From Thermoplasmata archaeon (GTDB lineage Archaea; Thermoplasmatota; E2; UBA202; DSCA01), in the NCBI GenBank assembly GCA_021159125.1, contig JAGGSL010000076.1, forward strand, positions 1-9,056: a stretch of DNA of 9,056 nt. Reading direction: 5' to 3'. The notes under the pieces were generated by a model that saw nothing but the letters and a program-made list of their open reading frames with translations, was not told the DNA's origin and did not search any database. Position numbers and translations under genes: made by a program. How positions within the stretch are numbered: position 1 is the first letter of the stretch; every line of letters begins with the position of its first letter. Below are positions 1 through 6,407 of this stretch, in pieces.

Positions 1-725
1 CAGAGAGCGCAAAAATTGTTAATCCTGATAAAATTGTTTTGCATCCTGATACGGGGGCAAAATGCCCGATGGCTGCAATGGCAGACATCGGAAAACTAAA
101 AGCATTGAAAAGCAGGCATAAAAATGCGGCAATAGTTTCTTATGTCAATACAACAGCAGAAGTGAAGGCAGTGAGCAGCATATGCTGTACTTCTGCAAAT
201 GCGGTCAAAATCGTAAAAAGTATGGAAGAGAAAGACATCATATTTATTCCCGACAGCAATCTCGGAAAATATGTAAAGCGTTTTGTAAATGACAAAAATA
301 TGATTTTGTGGCCCGGCTTTTGTCCGACCCACCATAAAATTGAAAGAGAGGATGTTATGTTTCTAAAAAGAAAGCATCCCGGGGCGGAGATAATTGCGCA
401 TCCTGAATGCAGGCCAGAGGTGGTAGATGCCGCAGATTTCGTTTATTCGACAGGAGGGATGATAAAACATGCCAGAAATTCAGGGGCAAGGGAATTCATA
501 ATTGCAACAGAAAGGGAGATGTGCTACCGTTTGAAAAAAGAGATGCCAGAGAAGGAATTTTATTGCATAGAGCATGCTATATGTCCAAACATGAAAAAAA
601 TTACACTTGAAAAAGTTTTAAAAAGCCTCGAAACCTTAACCCCTGAAATGAAATTGAGCGATGATGTTATTGAGAAAGCAAGGATTCCTCTCGAAAGAAT
701 GATAAATATGGGCAGAGGTGATTAG
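1..725 (+). CDS. nadA: Quinolinate synthase NadA, 5'-truncated by the window edge
   Basis: NadA condenses iminoaspartate with dihydroxyacetone phosphate to make quinolinate, the precursor of NAD; it is a cytosolic [4Fe-4S] enzyme. The frame is open to the left edge (first full codon at base 3), so about 240 C-terminal residues are present and roughly 60 N-terminal residues of a family protein of about 300 are missing. The three cluster cysteines are visible with the expected spacing: one in GAKCPMAAM (codon 63-65), one in WPGFCP 86 residues later, and one in HAICPNMKK 87 residues after that. Family signatures SYVNTTAEVKA, CCTSANAVKIV, PDSNLGKYV, AHPECRPEV and STGGMIKHA are intact. A TTG at base 39 is not the real start, because recognisable NadA sequence lies upstream of it. 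The gene ends 3 nt before the cysteine desulfurase, and its last codons carry that gene's ribosome binding site. Identification is secure. Confidence 0.95.
   Translation, partial: ESAKIVNPDKIVLHPDTGAKCPMAAMADIGKLKALKSRHKNAAIVSYVNTTAEVKAVSSICCTSANAVKIVKSMEEKDIIFIPDSNLGKYVKRFVNDKNMILWPGFCPTHHKIEREDVMFLKRKHPGAEIIAHPECRPEVVDAADFVYSTGGMIKHARNSGAREFIIATEREMCYRLKKEMPEKEFYCIEHAICPNMKKITLEKVLKSLETLTPEMKLSDDVIEKARIPLERMINMGRGD
715..722 (+). promoter_or_regulatory. Shine-Dalgarno site for the cysteine desulfurase gene
   Basis: GAGGTGAT is a perfect complement to the usual archaeal 16S rRNA 3' end. It lies 6 nt before the ATG at 729 and overlaps the last codons of nadA. This fixes the start of the downstream gene and indicates co-transcription with nadA and coupled translation. 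Confidence 0.75.
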
Positions 726-728
726 GAT

Positions 729-1877
729 ATGAGGGTTTATCTGGATCATGCGGCTACCACGCCTGTTGATGAGAAAGTTCTGGAAGAGATGCTGCCGTAT
801 TTCACCAAAAAATATGGAAATGCTTCCTCCCTCCATTCATTTGGAAGAGAGGCGAGGGATGCCATAGAAAGAAGCAGAGAGAGAGTGGCGGAACTCATAG
901 GTGCGGAAAGCGAGGAAATCATATTTACGGCTGGCGGAACAGAAAGCGACAACATAGCAATAAAGGGAATCGCTTTTCGTAAAGGAAAGGGACATATCAT
1001 AACCAGCCAGATAGAACACCCTGCGGTTATGGCGACCTGCCAGCATCTTGAAAAGAAAGGTTTTGATGTGACATATCTGCCTGTAGATAAATACGGCATG
1101 GTGAGTCCTGAAGATGTTGAAAATGCCATAAGGGACGACACAATTTTAATCACAATAATGCACGCAAACAACGAAATCGGCACGGTAGAGCCCATCGAAG
1201 AGATAGCAAAAATAGCAAGAGAAAATGAAATTGTATTCCATACAGATGCAGTCCAGTCGGTGGGGAAAATTCCCGTGAATGTCAAACGCATCGGAATGGA
1301 CATGCTTTCCATATCTGCGCATAAAATTTATGGCCCGAAGGGAGTCGGAGCGCTTTACATAAAGAAAGGAACAAAGATTGAGGCAATAATCCATGGCGGC
1401 GGGCATGAAAAAGGGCTGCGTCCGTCAACAGAAAATGTTCCTGGTATAGTGGGTCTTGGCAAAGCGTGTGAACTTGCAGAAAAAAGGATGGAAGAAGATA
1501 TGAAAAGGATGCAAAGGCTCAGAGACAAGCTGATAAAAAGCGTTCTTGAAATAGAGGAGTCATACCTTAACGGCCACCCTGAAAAGAGATTGCCAAACAA
1601 CGCCCATTTCCGCTTTGCAGCTGTGGAGGGTGAATCGCTCATTCTCAGCCTTGATGATAAGGGTATCGCTGGCTCGACTGGCTCTGCATGCTCCTCCAAA
1701 AAATTGAAGCCATCTCATGTGCTTATGGCAATAGGATTAAATGAAGTGCAGGCACATGGCTCGCTGCGCCTCACCCTCGGGAGAGAGAACACGGAGGAAG
1801 AGATAGACTATGTCATAGAAGTTCTGCCCCCTATTCTGGAAAAGCTGAGAGCCATGTCCCCGTTATGGAAGAGGTGA
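729..1877 (+). CDS. iscS: Cysteine desulfurase, IscS/NifS family (class V aminotransferase fold)
   Basis: A PLP enzyme of 382 residues, the normal family length. It takes sulfur from L-cysteine as an enzyme-bound persulfide and passes it to scaffold proteins for Fe-S cluster assembly. Visible features in order are the N-terminal YLDHAATTPVD, the cofactor loop AGGTESDN (68-75), His97 in SQIEHPAV, Asp173 and Gln176 in HTDAVQSVG, the Schiff-base Lys199 in SAHKIYGPKG, RPSTENVPGIVG (231-242, usually RxGTEN), and catalytic Cys321 in GSACSS. The catalytic loop reads as the IscS/NifS (group I) type rather than SufS. The start is set by GAGGTGAT 6 nt upstream. Its end overlaps the furthest-upstream ATG of the IscU gene, and the two almost certainly act as donor and scaffold. 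Adjacent nadA is a likely client. The paralogue name (iscS or nifS) cannot be settled from sequence alone; the enzyme activity is secure. Confidence 0.96.
   Translation: MRVYLDHAATTPVDEKVLEEMLPYFTKKYGNASSLHSFGREARDAIERSRERVAELIGAESEEIIFTAGGTESDNIAIKGIAFRKGKGHIITSQIEHPAVMATCQHLEKKGFDVTYLPVDKYGMVSPEDVENAIRDDTILITIMHANNEIGTVEPIEEIAKIARENEIVFHTDAVQSVGKIPVNVKRIGMDMLSISAHKIYGPKGVGALYIKKGTKIEAIIHGGGHEKGLRPSTENVPGIVGLGKACELAEKRMEEDMKRMQRLRDKLIKSVLEIEESYLNGHPEKRLPNNAHFRFAAVEGESLILSLDDKGIAGSTGSACSSKKLKPSHVLMAIGLNEVQAHGSLRLTLGRENTEEEIDYVIEVLPPILEKLRAMSPLWKR
1871..1877 (+). promoter_or_regulatory. Shine-Dalgarno site deciding the IscU start
   Basis: GAGGTGA overlaps the last codons and stop of the cysteine desulfurase. 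Its GAGG core lies 5 nt before the ATG at 1880. The alternative in-frame ATG at 1865 has no such site, so 1880 is preferred. Confidence 0.65.
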
Positions 1878-1879
1878 AA

Positions 1880-2254
1880 ATGTACAGCGATAAGGTTATA
1901 GAACATTTCAGGAATCCCAGGAACATGGGGAAAATAGAGGATGCAGACGGCGTGGGGGAGGTCGGAAATCCGGTATGCGGAGATTTAATGAAAATATACA
2001 TAAAGGTCAAAGATGGAAAAATAGAAGATGTGAAATTCGAAACTTTTGGGTGCGCGGCAGCTATCGCAACAAGCAGCATGGTTACGGAACTTGCAAAGGG
2101 AAAGAGCATAGAGGAAGCAATGAAAATCGGCAGGGATGATGTTGCCAGGGAACTTGATGGACTCCCTCCGATAAAAATGCACTGCTCGAATCTTGCATCC
2201 GATGGGCTGAAAGAGGCAATAAAAGATTACCTCTCAAAAAGAGGCAGGGAATGA
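1880..2254 (+). CDS. iscU: Fe-S cluster assembly scaffold, IscU/NifU N-terminal type
   Basis: A single-domain scaffold of 124 residues on which a [2Fe-2S] cluster is built from IscS-derived sulfur and then handed to apoproteins. The three ligand cysteines are present: Cys33 in NPVCGD, with Asp35 two residues on, Cys58 in FGCAAAIATSS, and Cys102 in MHCSNLA. LPPIK (95-99) sits where bacterial IscU carries the LPPVK motif read by the HscA chaperone. Starting at ATG 1880 gives MYSDKVIEHFRNPRN, which aligns with the normal IscU N-terminus; an in-frame ATG at 1865 would add five residues and lacks a ribosome binding site. The gene starts 2 nt after the cysteine desulfurase stop and ends 1 nt before the OsmC-like gene. 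There is no C-terminal NifU or ferredoxin-like extension. Confidence 0.94.
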   Translation: MYSDKVIEHFRNPRNMGKIEDADGVGEVGNPVCGDLMKIYIKVKDGKIEDVKFETFGCAAAIATSSMVTELAKGKSIEEAMKIGRDDVARELDGLPPIKMHCSNLASDGLKEAIKDYLSKRGRE

Positions 2255-2255
2255 A

Positions 2256-2675
2256 ATGTATACCTACAATGCGAAGATTGTTTATGCGGGAGAGAGAATG
2301 GGAAAGCTGTGTTGCAGCAATGGGATGGAATTGGAATTTTCGGCTCCGCCCGAATTCGGAGGGTATGAGGGTTTTGCCACTCCCGAAGATTTATTCACCG
2401 CAAGCATTGCCACATGCCTGATGCTCACATTTGAAACAGTATGTAAAAAAATGGGCATAGACTTTCAATCATTTGAATGCGAATGTGAGAGCACCCTCGA
2501 GGAAATAGATGGCAGGGAGATGATGACAAAAGTTGTGATAAAGTCCAAGGTTAAAGGCAGCGAGGTCAGAAAGTTGGAGAAAGCTCTGAAACTTGCCAAA
2601 AAATACTGCCTTGTGACCAATTCTATAAAAAGCGAGGTTGTTTTCGAGCCAGAAGTAACGGGGGAAAAGAACTAA
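2256..2675 (+). CDS. OsmC/Ohr-family protein
   Basis: A protein of 139 residues, the usual length for this family of cytosolic thiol-dependent peroxide-detoxifying or sulfur-handling proteins. The conserved core TPEDLFTASIATCLMLTF (42-59) contains the first redox cysteine, Cys54, at the start of the long central helix. The second, Cys118, lies in KKYCLVTNSIKSEV, the usual C-terminal position. Extra cysteines at 19-20, 63, 75 and 77 are not family hallmarks. OsmC and Ohr reduce organic hydroperoxides through this cysteine pair; many archaeal members have no known substrate, so hydroperoxide reductase activity is only possible here. It begins 1 nt after iscU, pointing to the same transcript, and may protect Fe-S assembly from oxidants or deal with sulfane sulfur (inference). 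No strong ribosome binding site is seen, so translation is probably coupled to iscU. Confidence 0.88.
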   Translation: MYTYNAKIVYAGERMGKLCCSNGMELEFSAPPEFGGYEGFATPEDLFTASIATCLMLTFETVCKKMGIDFQSFECECESTLEEIDGREMMTKVVIKSKVKGSEVRKLEKALKLAKKYCLVTNSIKSEVVFEPEVTGEKN

Positions 2676-2679
2676 ATAT
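2672..2679 (+). promoter_or_regulatory. Possible TATA box for the secreted-protein gene
   Basis: CTAAATAT is centred about 24-25 nt before the ATG at 2700, the spacing expected for an archaeal box A driving a leaderless transcript. No Shine-Dalgarno site precedes that ATG. It overlaps the end of the OsmC-like gene. The match to consensus is moderate, so this is tentative. Confidence 0.3.
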
Positions 2680-2699
2680 TTCTTACTCATTTGATGGTT

Positions 2700-3122
2700 A
2701 TGAAGAAGTTTGCTGTTTTGATTGTTTTGCTTTTGGCTATCCCTATATTTCAGGGACTTGCCAATTCAGAGAAAGATTCATACATACTCATAACACAGCC
2801 TGACGGGGGGCTGTACTTTTACGGGAGGAAAATAATACCTGCTTACACACCTTCGTGGACGGTCATGGTCGGATACAATTCAATCGAGGTAAATACGGTT
2901 AGCAGCAGCAATGTTTTGACTGCGTATTTCACCCTTTATAATTTATTCACCAGAGAAACGGTGGATAGCGTTCTGGATGCAACTCCGTCAGACGGCTTTA
3001 CCTGCAATTTCTCCGATGTGCAGAAAGGCAGTTACATCATAGTTGTCGTTGCTCTTGCCCTGGACCCGAATGAACCTGTGGCATCGGACTGGAGGGCACC
3101 AATAATTTTCCTGCCAGCATAA
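2700..3122 (+). CDS. Small secreted beta-rich protein, unrecognised
   Basis: A protein of 140 residues with a clear Sec-type signal peptide: MKK, then a hydrophobic core FAVLIVLLLAIPIF (4-17), and a likely cut after GLA near residue 21. There is no cysteine at the cut site, so it is not a lipoprotein, and there is no C-terminal membrane span, so the mature part of about 119 residues should be outside the membrane. That part alternates short hydrophobic strands with turns (GGLYFYGRKI, WTVMVGYNSIEV, VLTAYFTLYN, GSYIIVVVAL), which suggests one Ig-like or similar beta-sandwich. This fold guess comes from pattern only. In-frame starts also exist at 2691 (TTG) and 2694 (ATG); 2700 gives the most typical signal peptide and the best distance to the possible TATA box. 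It ends 1 nt before the PUA gene. I cannot assign a function. Confidence 0.72.
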   Translation: MKKFAVLIVLLLAIPIFQGLANSEKDSYILITQPDGGLYFYGRKIIPAYTPSWTVMVGYNSIEVNTVSSSNVLTAYFTLYNLFTRETVDSVLDATPSDGFTCNFSDVQKGSYIIVVVALALDPNEPVASDWRAPIIFLPA

Positions 3123-3123
3123 T

Positions 3124-3606
3124 ATGTCTTTGAAGCACAGACATCCCATAAGGAAGAAAATCGCAGACGGCATAATAAAGCAGGTTGAAGAAGAACTCGG
3201 TTGTAGCATTCCGATAGGCGGAATTGTGGAAAGTGCTGAATTTGAGGGCATAAAAATTCTGCTGGTGGATGGGAGTGCTGTCATCATTTTTTTGAAAGAC
3301 AAGCCATTTTTGAGCCTTTACGGCATAAACAAATACAAGCCAGAAAAGAGATATGCAACGGTCGATAGAGGGGCCGTTAAATTTGTGGTAAGCGGTGCAA
3401 ATGTCATGGCTCCCGGCATCATAGATGCGGACAGAGATATAAAGAAGGGCGATATCGTATGGGTGAGAAACGAGGAAGGAACCGCCCTTGCGCTCGGATA
3501 TGCTTTGATGGATGGGGAGGAGATGGTAGCAGAAAATAAAGGAAAAGCAATAGAAAGTGTCCACCACATAGGCGATGAGCTGTGGGAATTAGCAACAAAC
3601 TTATAA
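3124..3606 (+). CDS. PUA-domain RNA-binding protein, MCT-1/Tma20-like
   Basis: A protein of 160 residues, matching the archaeal relatives of eukaryotic MCT-1/Tma20, which are ribosome-associated PUA proteins linked to translation initiation and recycling. An N-terminal pre-PUA region (about 1-72) includes PIGGIVESAEFEGIKILLVDGSAVIIFLKD-like strands, seen here as IGGIVESAEF and ILLVDGSAVIIFL. The PUA domain (about 76-152) has the hallmark TVDRGAVKFVVSGANVMAPGI followed by DIKKGDIVWVRNE and ALALGYALMDGEEM. It begins 1 nt after the secreted-protein stop with no ribosome binding site, so it is probably translated by coupling. valS follows 25 nt later, giving a translation-related pair. A PUA domain alone does not prove the MCT-1 role; a tRNA or rRNA binding role is the alternative. 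Confidence 0.87.
   Translation: MSLKHRHPIRKKIADGIIKQVEEELGCSIPIGGIVESAEFEGIKILLVDGSAVIIFLKDKPFLSLYGINKYKPEKRYATVDRGAVKFVVSGANVMAPGIIDADRDIKKGDIVWVRNEEGTALALGYALMDGEEMVAENKGKAIESVHHIGDELWELATNL
3601..3606 (+). promoter_or_regulatory. Possible TATA box for valS
   Basis: TTATAA overlaps the last codons of the PUA gene and lies 26-31 nt before the valS ATG at 3632. No Shine-Dalgarno site is seen before that ATG. The arrangement fits a leaderless valS transcript from its own promoter, though read-through from the PUA gene is equally possible. Confidence 0.35.
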
Positions 3607-3631
3607 GGAAATTTTGCTTCCATAAGAGAAA

Positions 3632-6307
3632 ATGAGCGAGTCATATGATATAAAATCGTCTGAGGAGAAGTGGCAGAAGAAGTGGGAAAAGATGAACATA
3701 TACCACTTCGACAAAGATAAAGGAAATATTTATTCCATAGATAACCCTCCCCGTTATGCCTCGGGCGCCCTTCACATAGGGCATGCTGTGCATTATACGC
3801 ATATTGACTTCGTTGCCCGATACAAGCGAATGAGGGGCTATAATGTTTTCTTCCCGCTTTGCTTTGATGTGAACGGCATTCCGATAGAAGAGAGAGTGGA
3901 GAAAAAGATGGGCATAACAAGGAAGGACATAGACCGCCACGAATTCATTGCGTTATGCAGAAAATTTGCCGAGGAAAACATAGGCGAGATGAAAAGGCAG
4001 TTTTCGATGCTCGGTGAGTCCATGGACCCCAGCATTTATTATCAGACAGACGCAGAATACTATCGCAGGGTAACTCAAATTTCGTTCATTGATTTGTATG
4101 AGAAGGGATACATTTACAAAGGCGAATTTCCAGTAAACTGGTGCCCCAGATGCATGACAGCAATGGCTGACGCAGAAATAGAGCATGCAAACCGCCATAC
4201 GAAGCTCAATACGGTAAAATTTTATTTTGCAGAACAGCAGCCAGAGCAGATAGAAAAATATCACGGCATAGGGAAGGACAGCAAGGGACAATACATAGAG
4301 ATAGCCACGACACGCCCTGAAATGTTCCCCACATGCCAGATAGTCGCAGTCCATCCTGATGATGAGAGGGCGCCATGGCTTGTTGACAAGGAAGTTATCG
4401 TCCCCCTTTTTGGCAGGAAGGTGAAAATAATAGAAGATGAGTCGGTTGACCCTAATTTTGGAACAGGTATACTTATGATATGTACCATAGGGGACAAAGA
4501 CGACCTGGAGATGGCTTTTAAATACGATTTGCCCCTCGAAATATGCATAAACGAGGAAGGGCGCATGAACAGCCTTGCAGGCAAATACGAAGGCATGAAG
4601 GTGGAGGAGGCGAGGGCAGCGGTCATAGATGACATGAAAAAGGAAGGGCTGCTTATAAAGCAGGAGGAAATAGAACAGAGCGTGGGCGTATGCTGGAGAT
4701 GCAAGACTCCTGTTGAATTCATAAATGCAGAACAGTGGTTTTTGAAATTGCTTCCGTTCAAAGATAAAGTTCTTGAAGCATCTAAAAAAATAGATTGGTA
4801 TCCAGAGTATATGCGTATCAGGTTTGACGAATGGGTGAACTCCCTGAAATGGGACTGGGTGATTTCAAGGCAGAGGTATTTTGCAACGCCCATTCCTCTC
4901 TGGGAGTGCGAGGATTGCGGTGAAGTGGTGGTGGCGAAAAGGGAGCAGTGTTATGTTGATCCCACCATAGACAAGCCGCCTGTGGAAAAATGCCCGAAGT
5001 GCGGCGGCAAGCTGAAAGGATGCGAGGATGTTTTTGACACCTGGATGGATTCTTCGATAAGCCCCCTGTACAACACCTTCTGGCAGAGGGACGAGAAAAT
5101 GTTTGAAAAGATGTATCCGATGTCTCTCCGCCCGCAGGCTCATGACATAATAAGGACATGGGCTTTTTACACTGTTCTGAGATGTTTGCTGATAACCGGA
5201 AAGGAGCCCTTCAAAGAGATAATGATGGGCGGATTCATACTCGCGCCAGACGGAAAACCAATGCATACAAGTCTCGGAAATGTGATAGACCCGCTTGAGA
5301 TAATAAAGGAGGAGGGAGCTGACCCGCTTCGCTATTATGCTGCGAAGTGCAAGTTGGGCGAGGACAATCCTTTCAGGTATAAAGACCTGGTGAGGGGCAA
5401 GCGTTTGATGAAAAAGTTGTGGAATACGGAATCTTTTGTCGGAAAGGCGATAGAAAAGGCCGGAAAGGTTGATGATATTGATAAAAGCGAACTGAATATT
5501 ATGGATAAATGGATTCTGTCTCTTTACAGCAGGGTTGTCGAAAAATGTACTCGGCACCTGGAGAATTTCGGATATTCTGATGCCGTGAGAGAAGCAGAGT
5601 ATTTTCTGTGGCATGAATTTGCAGACCACTACATCGAGATGGTGAAACACCGCATATATGATGAAAGCGATAAAAGCGCCTCTTATGTGCTTTACACCAT
5701 AGGGCTCGGTATGATAAAGCTGTTCGCCCCGTTTCTGCCTCATATAACTGAAGAGATATACCATAAGTACTACAAGTATTACGAGGAAAAAGAGAGCATA
5801 CATATATCCTCATGGCCCGAGCCGATTATGGTGGACAATGAAGCGGAAGAAAGGGGCGAGGTGATAAAAGAAGTCATATCTGCGCTCAGAGAATGGAAAA
5901 GCAGGCAGGGAATGCCGCTTAATGCCGAGTTGAAGAATGTAGAGATAGTCGCTCCCCAGGAATTTACTGAAGAGGAAAAGAGCATAATTTCGGGAACGAT
6001 GAATATTTCATCTATAAGGGTATCAAAGGAGACACCTGAAACAATAAAGGAGGTTGTGGTGGTGAACCCTGTGTATGCAAAAATAGGGCCCGAGTTCAAG
6101 GAAGAGAGCAGGGTTGTGCTGGAAGAAATCAATAAAAACAAAGATAAAATTTTGGAGGCGTTTGAGCGCGGCAGTAATTACAAATTCATCCGCAACGGCA
6201 AGGAAATGGAACTGAGAAAGGAGCATGTAACTATTGACAAAAAGCTTGAGGGCGAAGGGGTTGATTTAATAAATGTTGGCGACATTATAATCTCCATAGG
6301 CGAGTAA
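3632..6307 (+). CDS. valS: Valyl-tRNA synthetase, archaeal type
   Basis: A class I synthetase of 891 residues that charges tRNA-Val and edits mischarged threonine. In order: the HIGH motif as HIGH (48-51) in ALHIGHAVHYTHIDF; FDVNGIPIEERVEKK (78-92), where bacterial ValRS has TDHAGIATQ; a zinc-type CPRC (171-174); the editing domain with TTRPE (226-230), VAVHPDDER (238-246) and FGTGILMICTIGDKDD (276-291); CWRC (354-357); the core resuming with DWVISRQRYFATPIPLW (408-424); CEDC (426-429) and CPKC (454-457), a probable second zinc knuckle; FDTWMDSS (468-475); HDIIRTWAFY (504-513); and a helical anticodon-binding domain from about 620, with a C-terminal tail. The editing signature and DTW motif favour ValRS over IleRS. 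The catalytic loop reads G-K-P-M-H-T-S-L-G-N (541-550), so the usual second lysine of KMSKS is threonine. The start gives a standard N-terminus (SYDIKSSEEKWQKKWE). Confidence 0.95.
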   Translation: MSESYDIKSSEEKWQKKWEKMNIYHFDKDKGNIYSIDNPPRYASGALHIGHAVHYTHIDFVARYKRMRGYNVFFPLCFDVNGIPIEERVEKKMGITRKDIDRHEFIALCRKFAEENIGEMKRQFSMLGESMDPSIYYQTDAEYYRRVTQISFIDLYEKGYIYKGEFPVNWCPRCMTAMADAEIEHANRHTKLNTVKFYFAEQQPEQIEKYHGIGKDSKGQYIEIATTRPEMFPTCQIVAVHPDDERAPWLVDKEVIVPLFGRKVKIIEDESVDPNFGTGILMICTIGDKDDLEMAFKYDLPLEICINEEGRMNSLAGKYEGMKVEEARAAVIDDMKKEGLLIKQEEIEQSVGVCWRCKTPVEFINAEQWFLKLLPFKDKVLEASKKIDWYPEYMRIRFDEWVNSLKWDWVISRQRYFATPIPLWECEDCGEVVVAKREQCYVDPTIDKPPVEKCPKCGGKLKGCEDVFDTWMDSSISPLYNTFWQRDEKMFEKMYPMSLRPQAHDIIRTWAFYTVLRCLLITGKEPFKEIMMGGFILAPDGKPMHTSLGNVIDPLEIIKEEGADPLRYYAAKCKLGEDNPFRYKDLVRGKRLMKKLWNTESFVGKAIEKAGKVDDIDKSELNIMDKWILSLYSRVVEKCTRHLENFGYSDAVREAEYFLWHEFADHYIEMVKHRIYDESDKSASYVLYTIGLGMIKLFAPFLPHITEEIYHKYYKYYEEKESIHISSWPEPIMVDNEAEERGEVIKEVISALREWKSRQGMPLNAELKNVEIVAPQEFTEEEKSIISGTMNISSIRVSKETPETIKEVVVVNPVYAKIGPEFKEESRVVLEEINKNKDKILEAFERGSNYKFIRNGKEMELRKEHVTIDKKLEGEGVDLINVGDIIISIGE

Positions 6308-6308
6308 T

Positions 6309-6407
6309 ATGAAAAAAAAGACTAAAAGGCTGATTATACGGCTGGTTTCAGTACTGGTAATACTTACGATGATACTCTCAGGATTTATAGTAATATTCTA
6401 CTCATAG
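6309..6407 (+). CDS. Short single-span membrane protein, unrecognised
   Basis: A 32-codon ORF starting 1 nt after the valS stop. It encodes a basic N-terminus (MKKKTKR), then an uninterrupted hydrophobic stretch from about residue 8 to 30 with one arginine at 11, ending FYS. This fits one transmembrane helix or an uncut signal anchor, with the positive end predicted inside. There is no strong ribosome binding site; the TAAT-ATG junction suggests coupling with valS. The last 6 bp overlap the convergent gene on the other strand. Length alone leaves real doubt, but lysine-rich codons followed by a clean hydrophobic run are unlike random sequence. Function is unknown. Confidence 0.5.
   Translation: MKKKTKRLIIRLVSVLVILTMILSGFIVIFYS

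Noticed and set aside
39..41. TTG as the start of nadA
   Set aside because: Recognisable NadA sequence (SAKIVNPDKIV) continues upstream in frame to the window edge.
746..1312. A 188-codon open frame on the - strand
   Set aside because: It is antisense to the conserved PLP-binding core of the cysteine desulfurase. Its serine-rich, motif-free product is typical of a shadow frame.
1865..1867. ATG as the start of iscU
   Set aside because: It has no ribosome binding site, while the ATG at 1880 has GAGGTGA in front and gives the standard IscU N-terminus.
4261..4893. A 210-codon open frame on the - strand
   Set aside because: It is antisense to the valS editing domain, with no ribosome binding site or family signature.
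4865..5803. A 312-codon open frame on the - strand
   Set aside because: It lies wholly antisense inside valS, which has many intact family motifs. Its product has no recognisable domain and reads as low-quality reverse-complement sequence.
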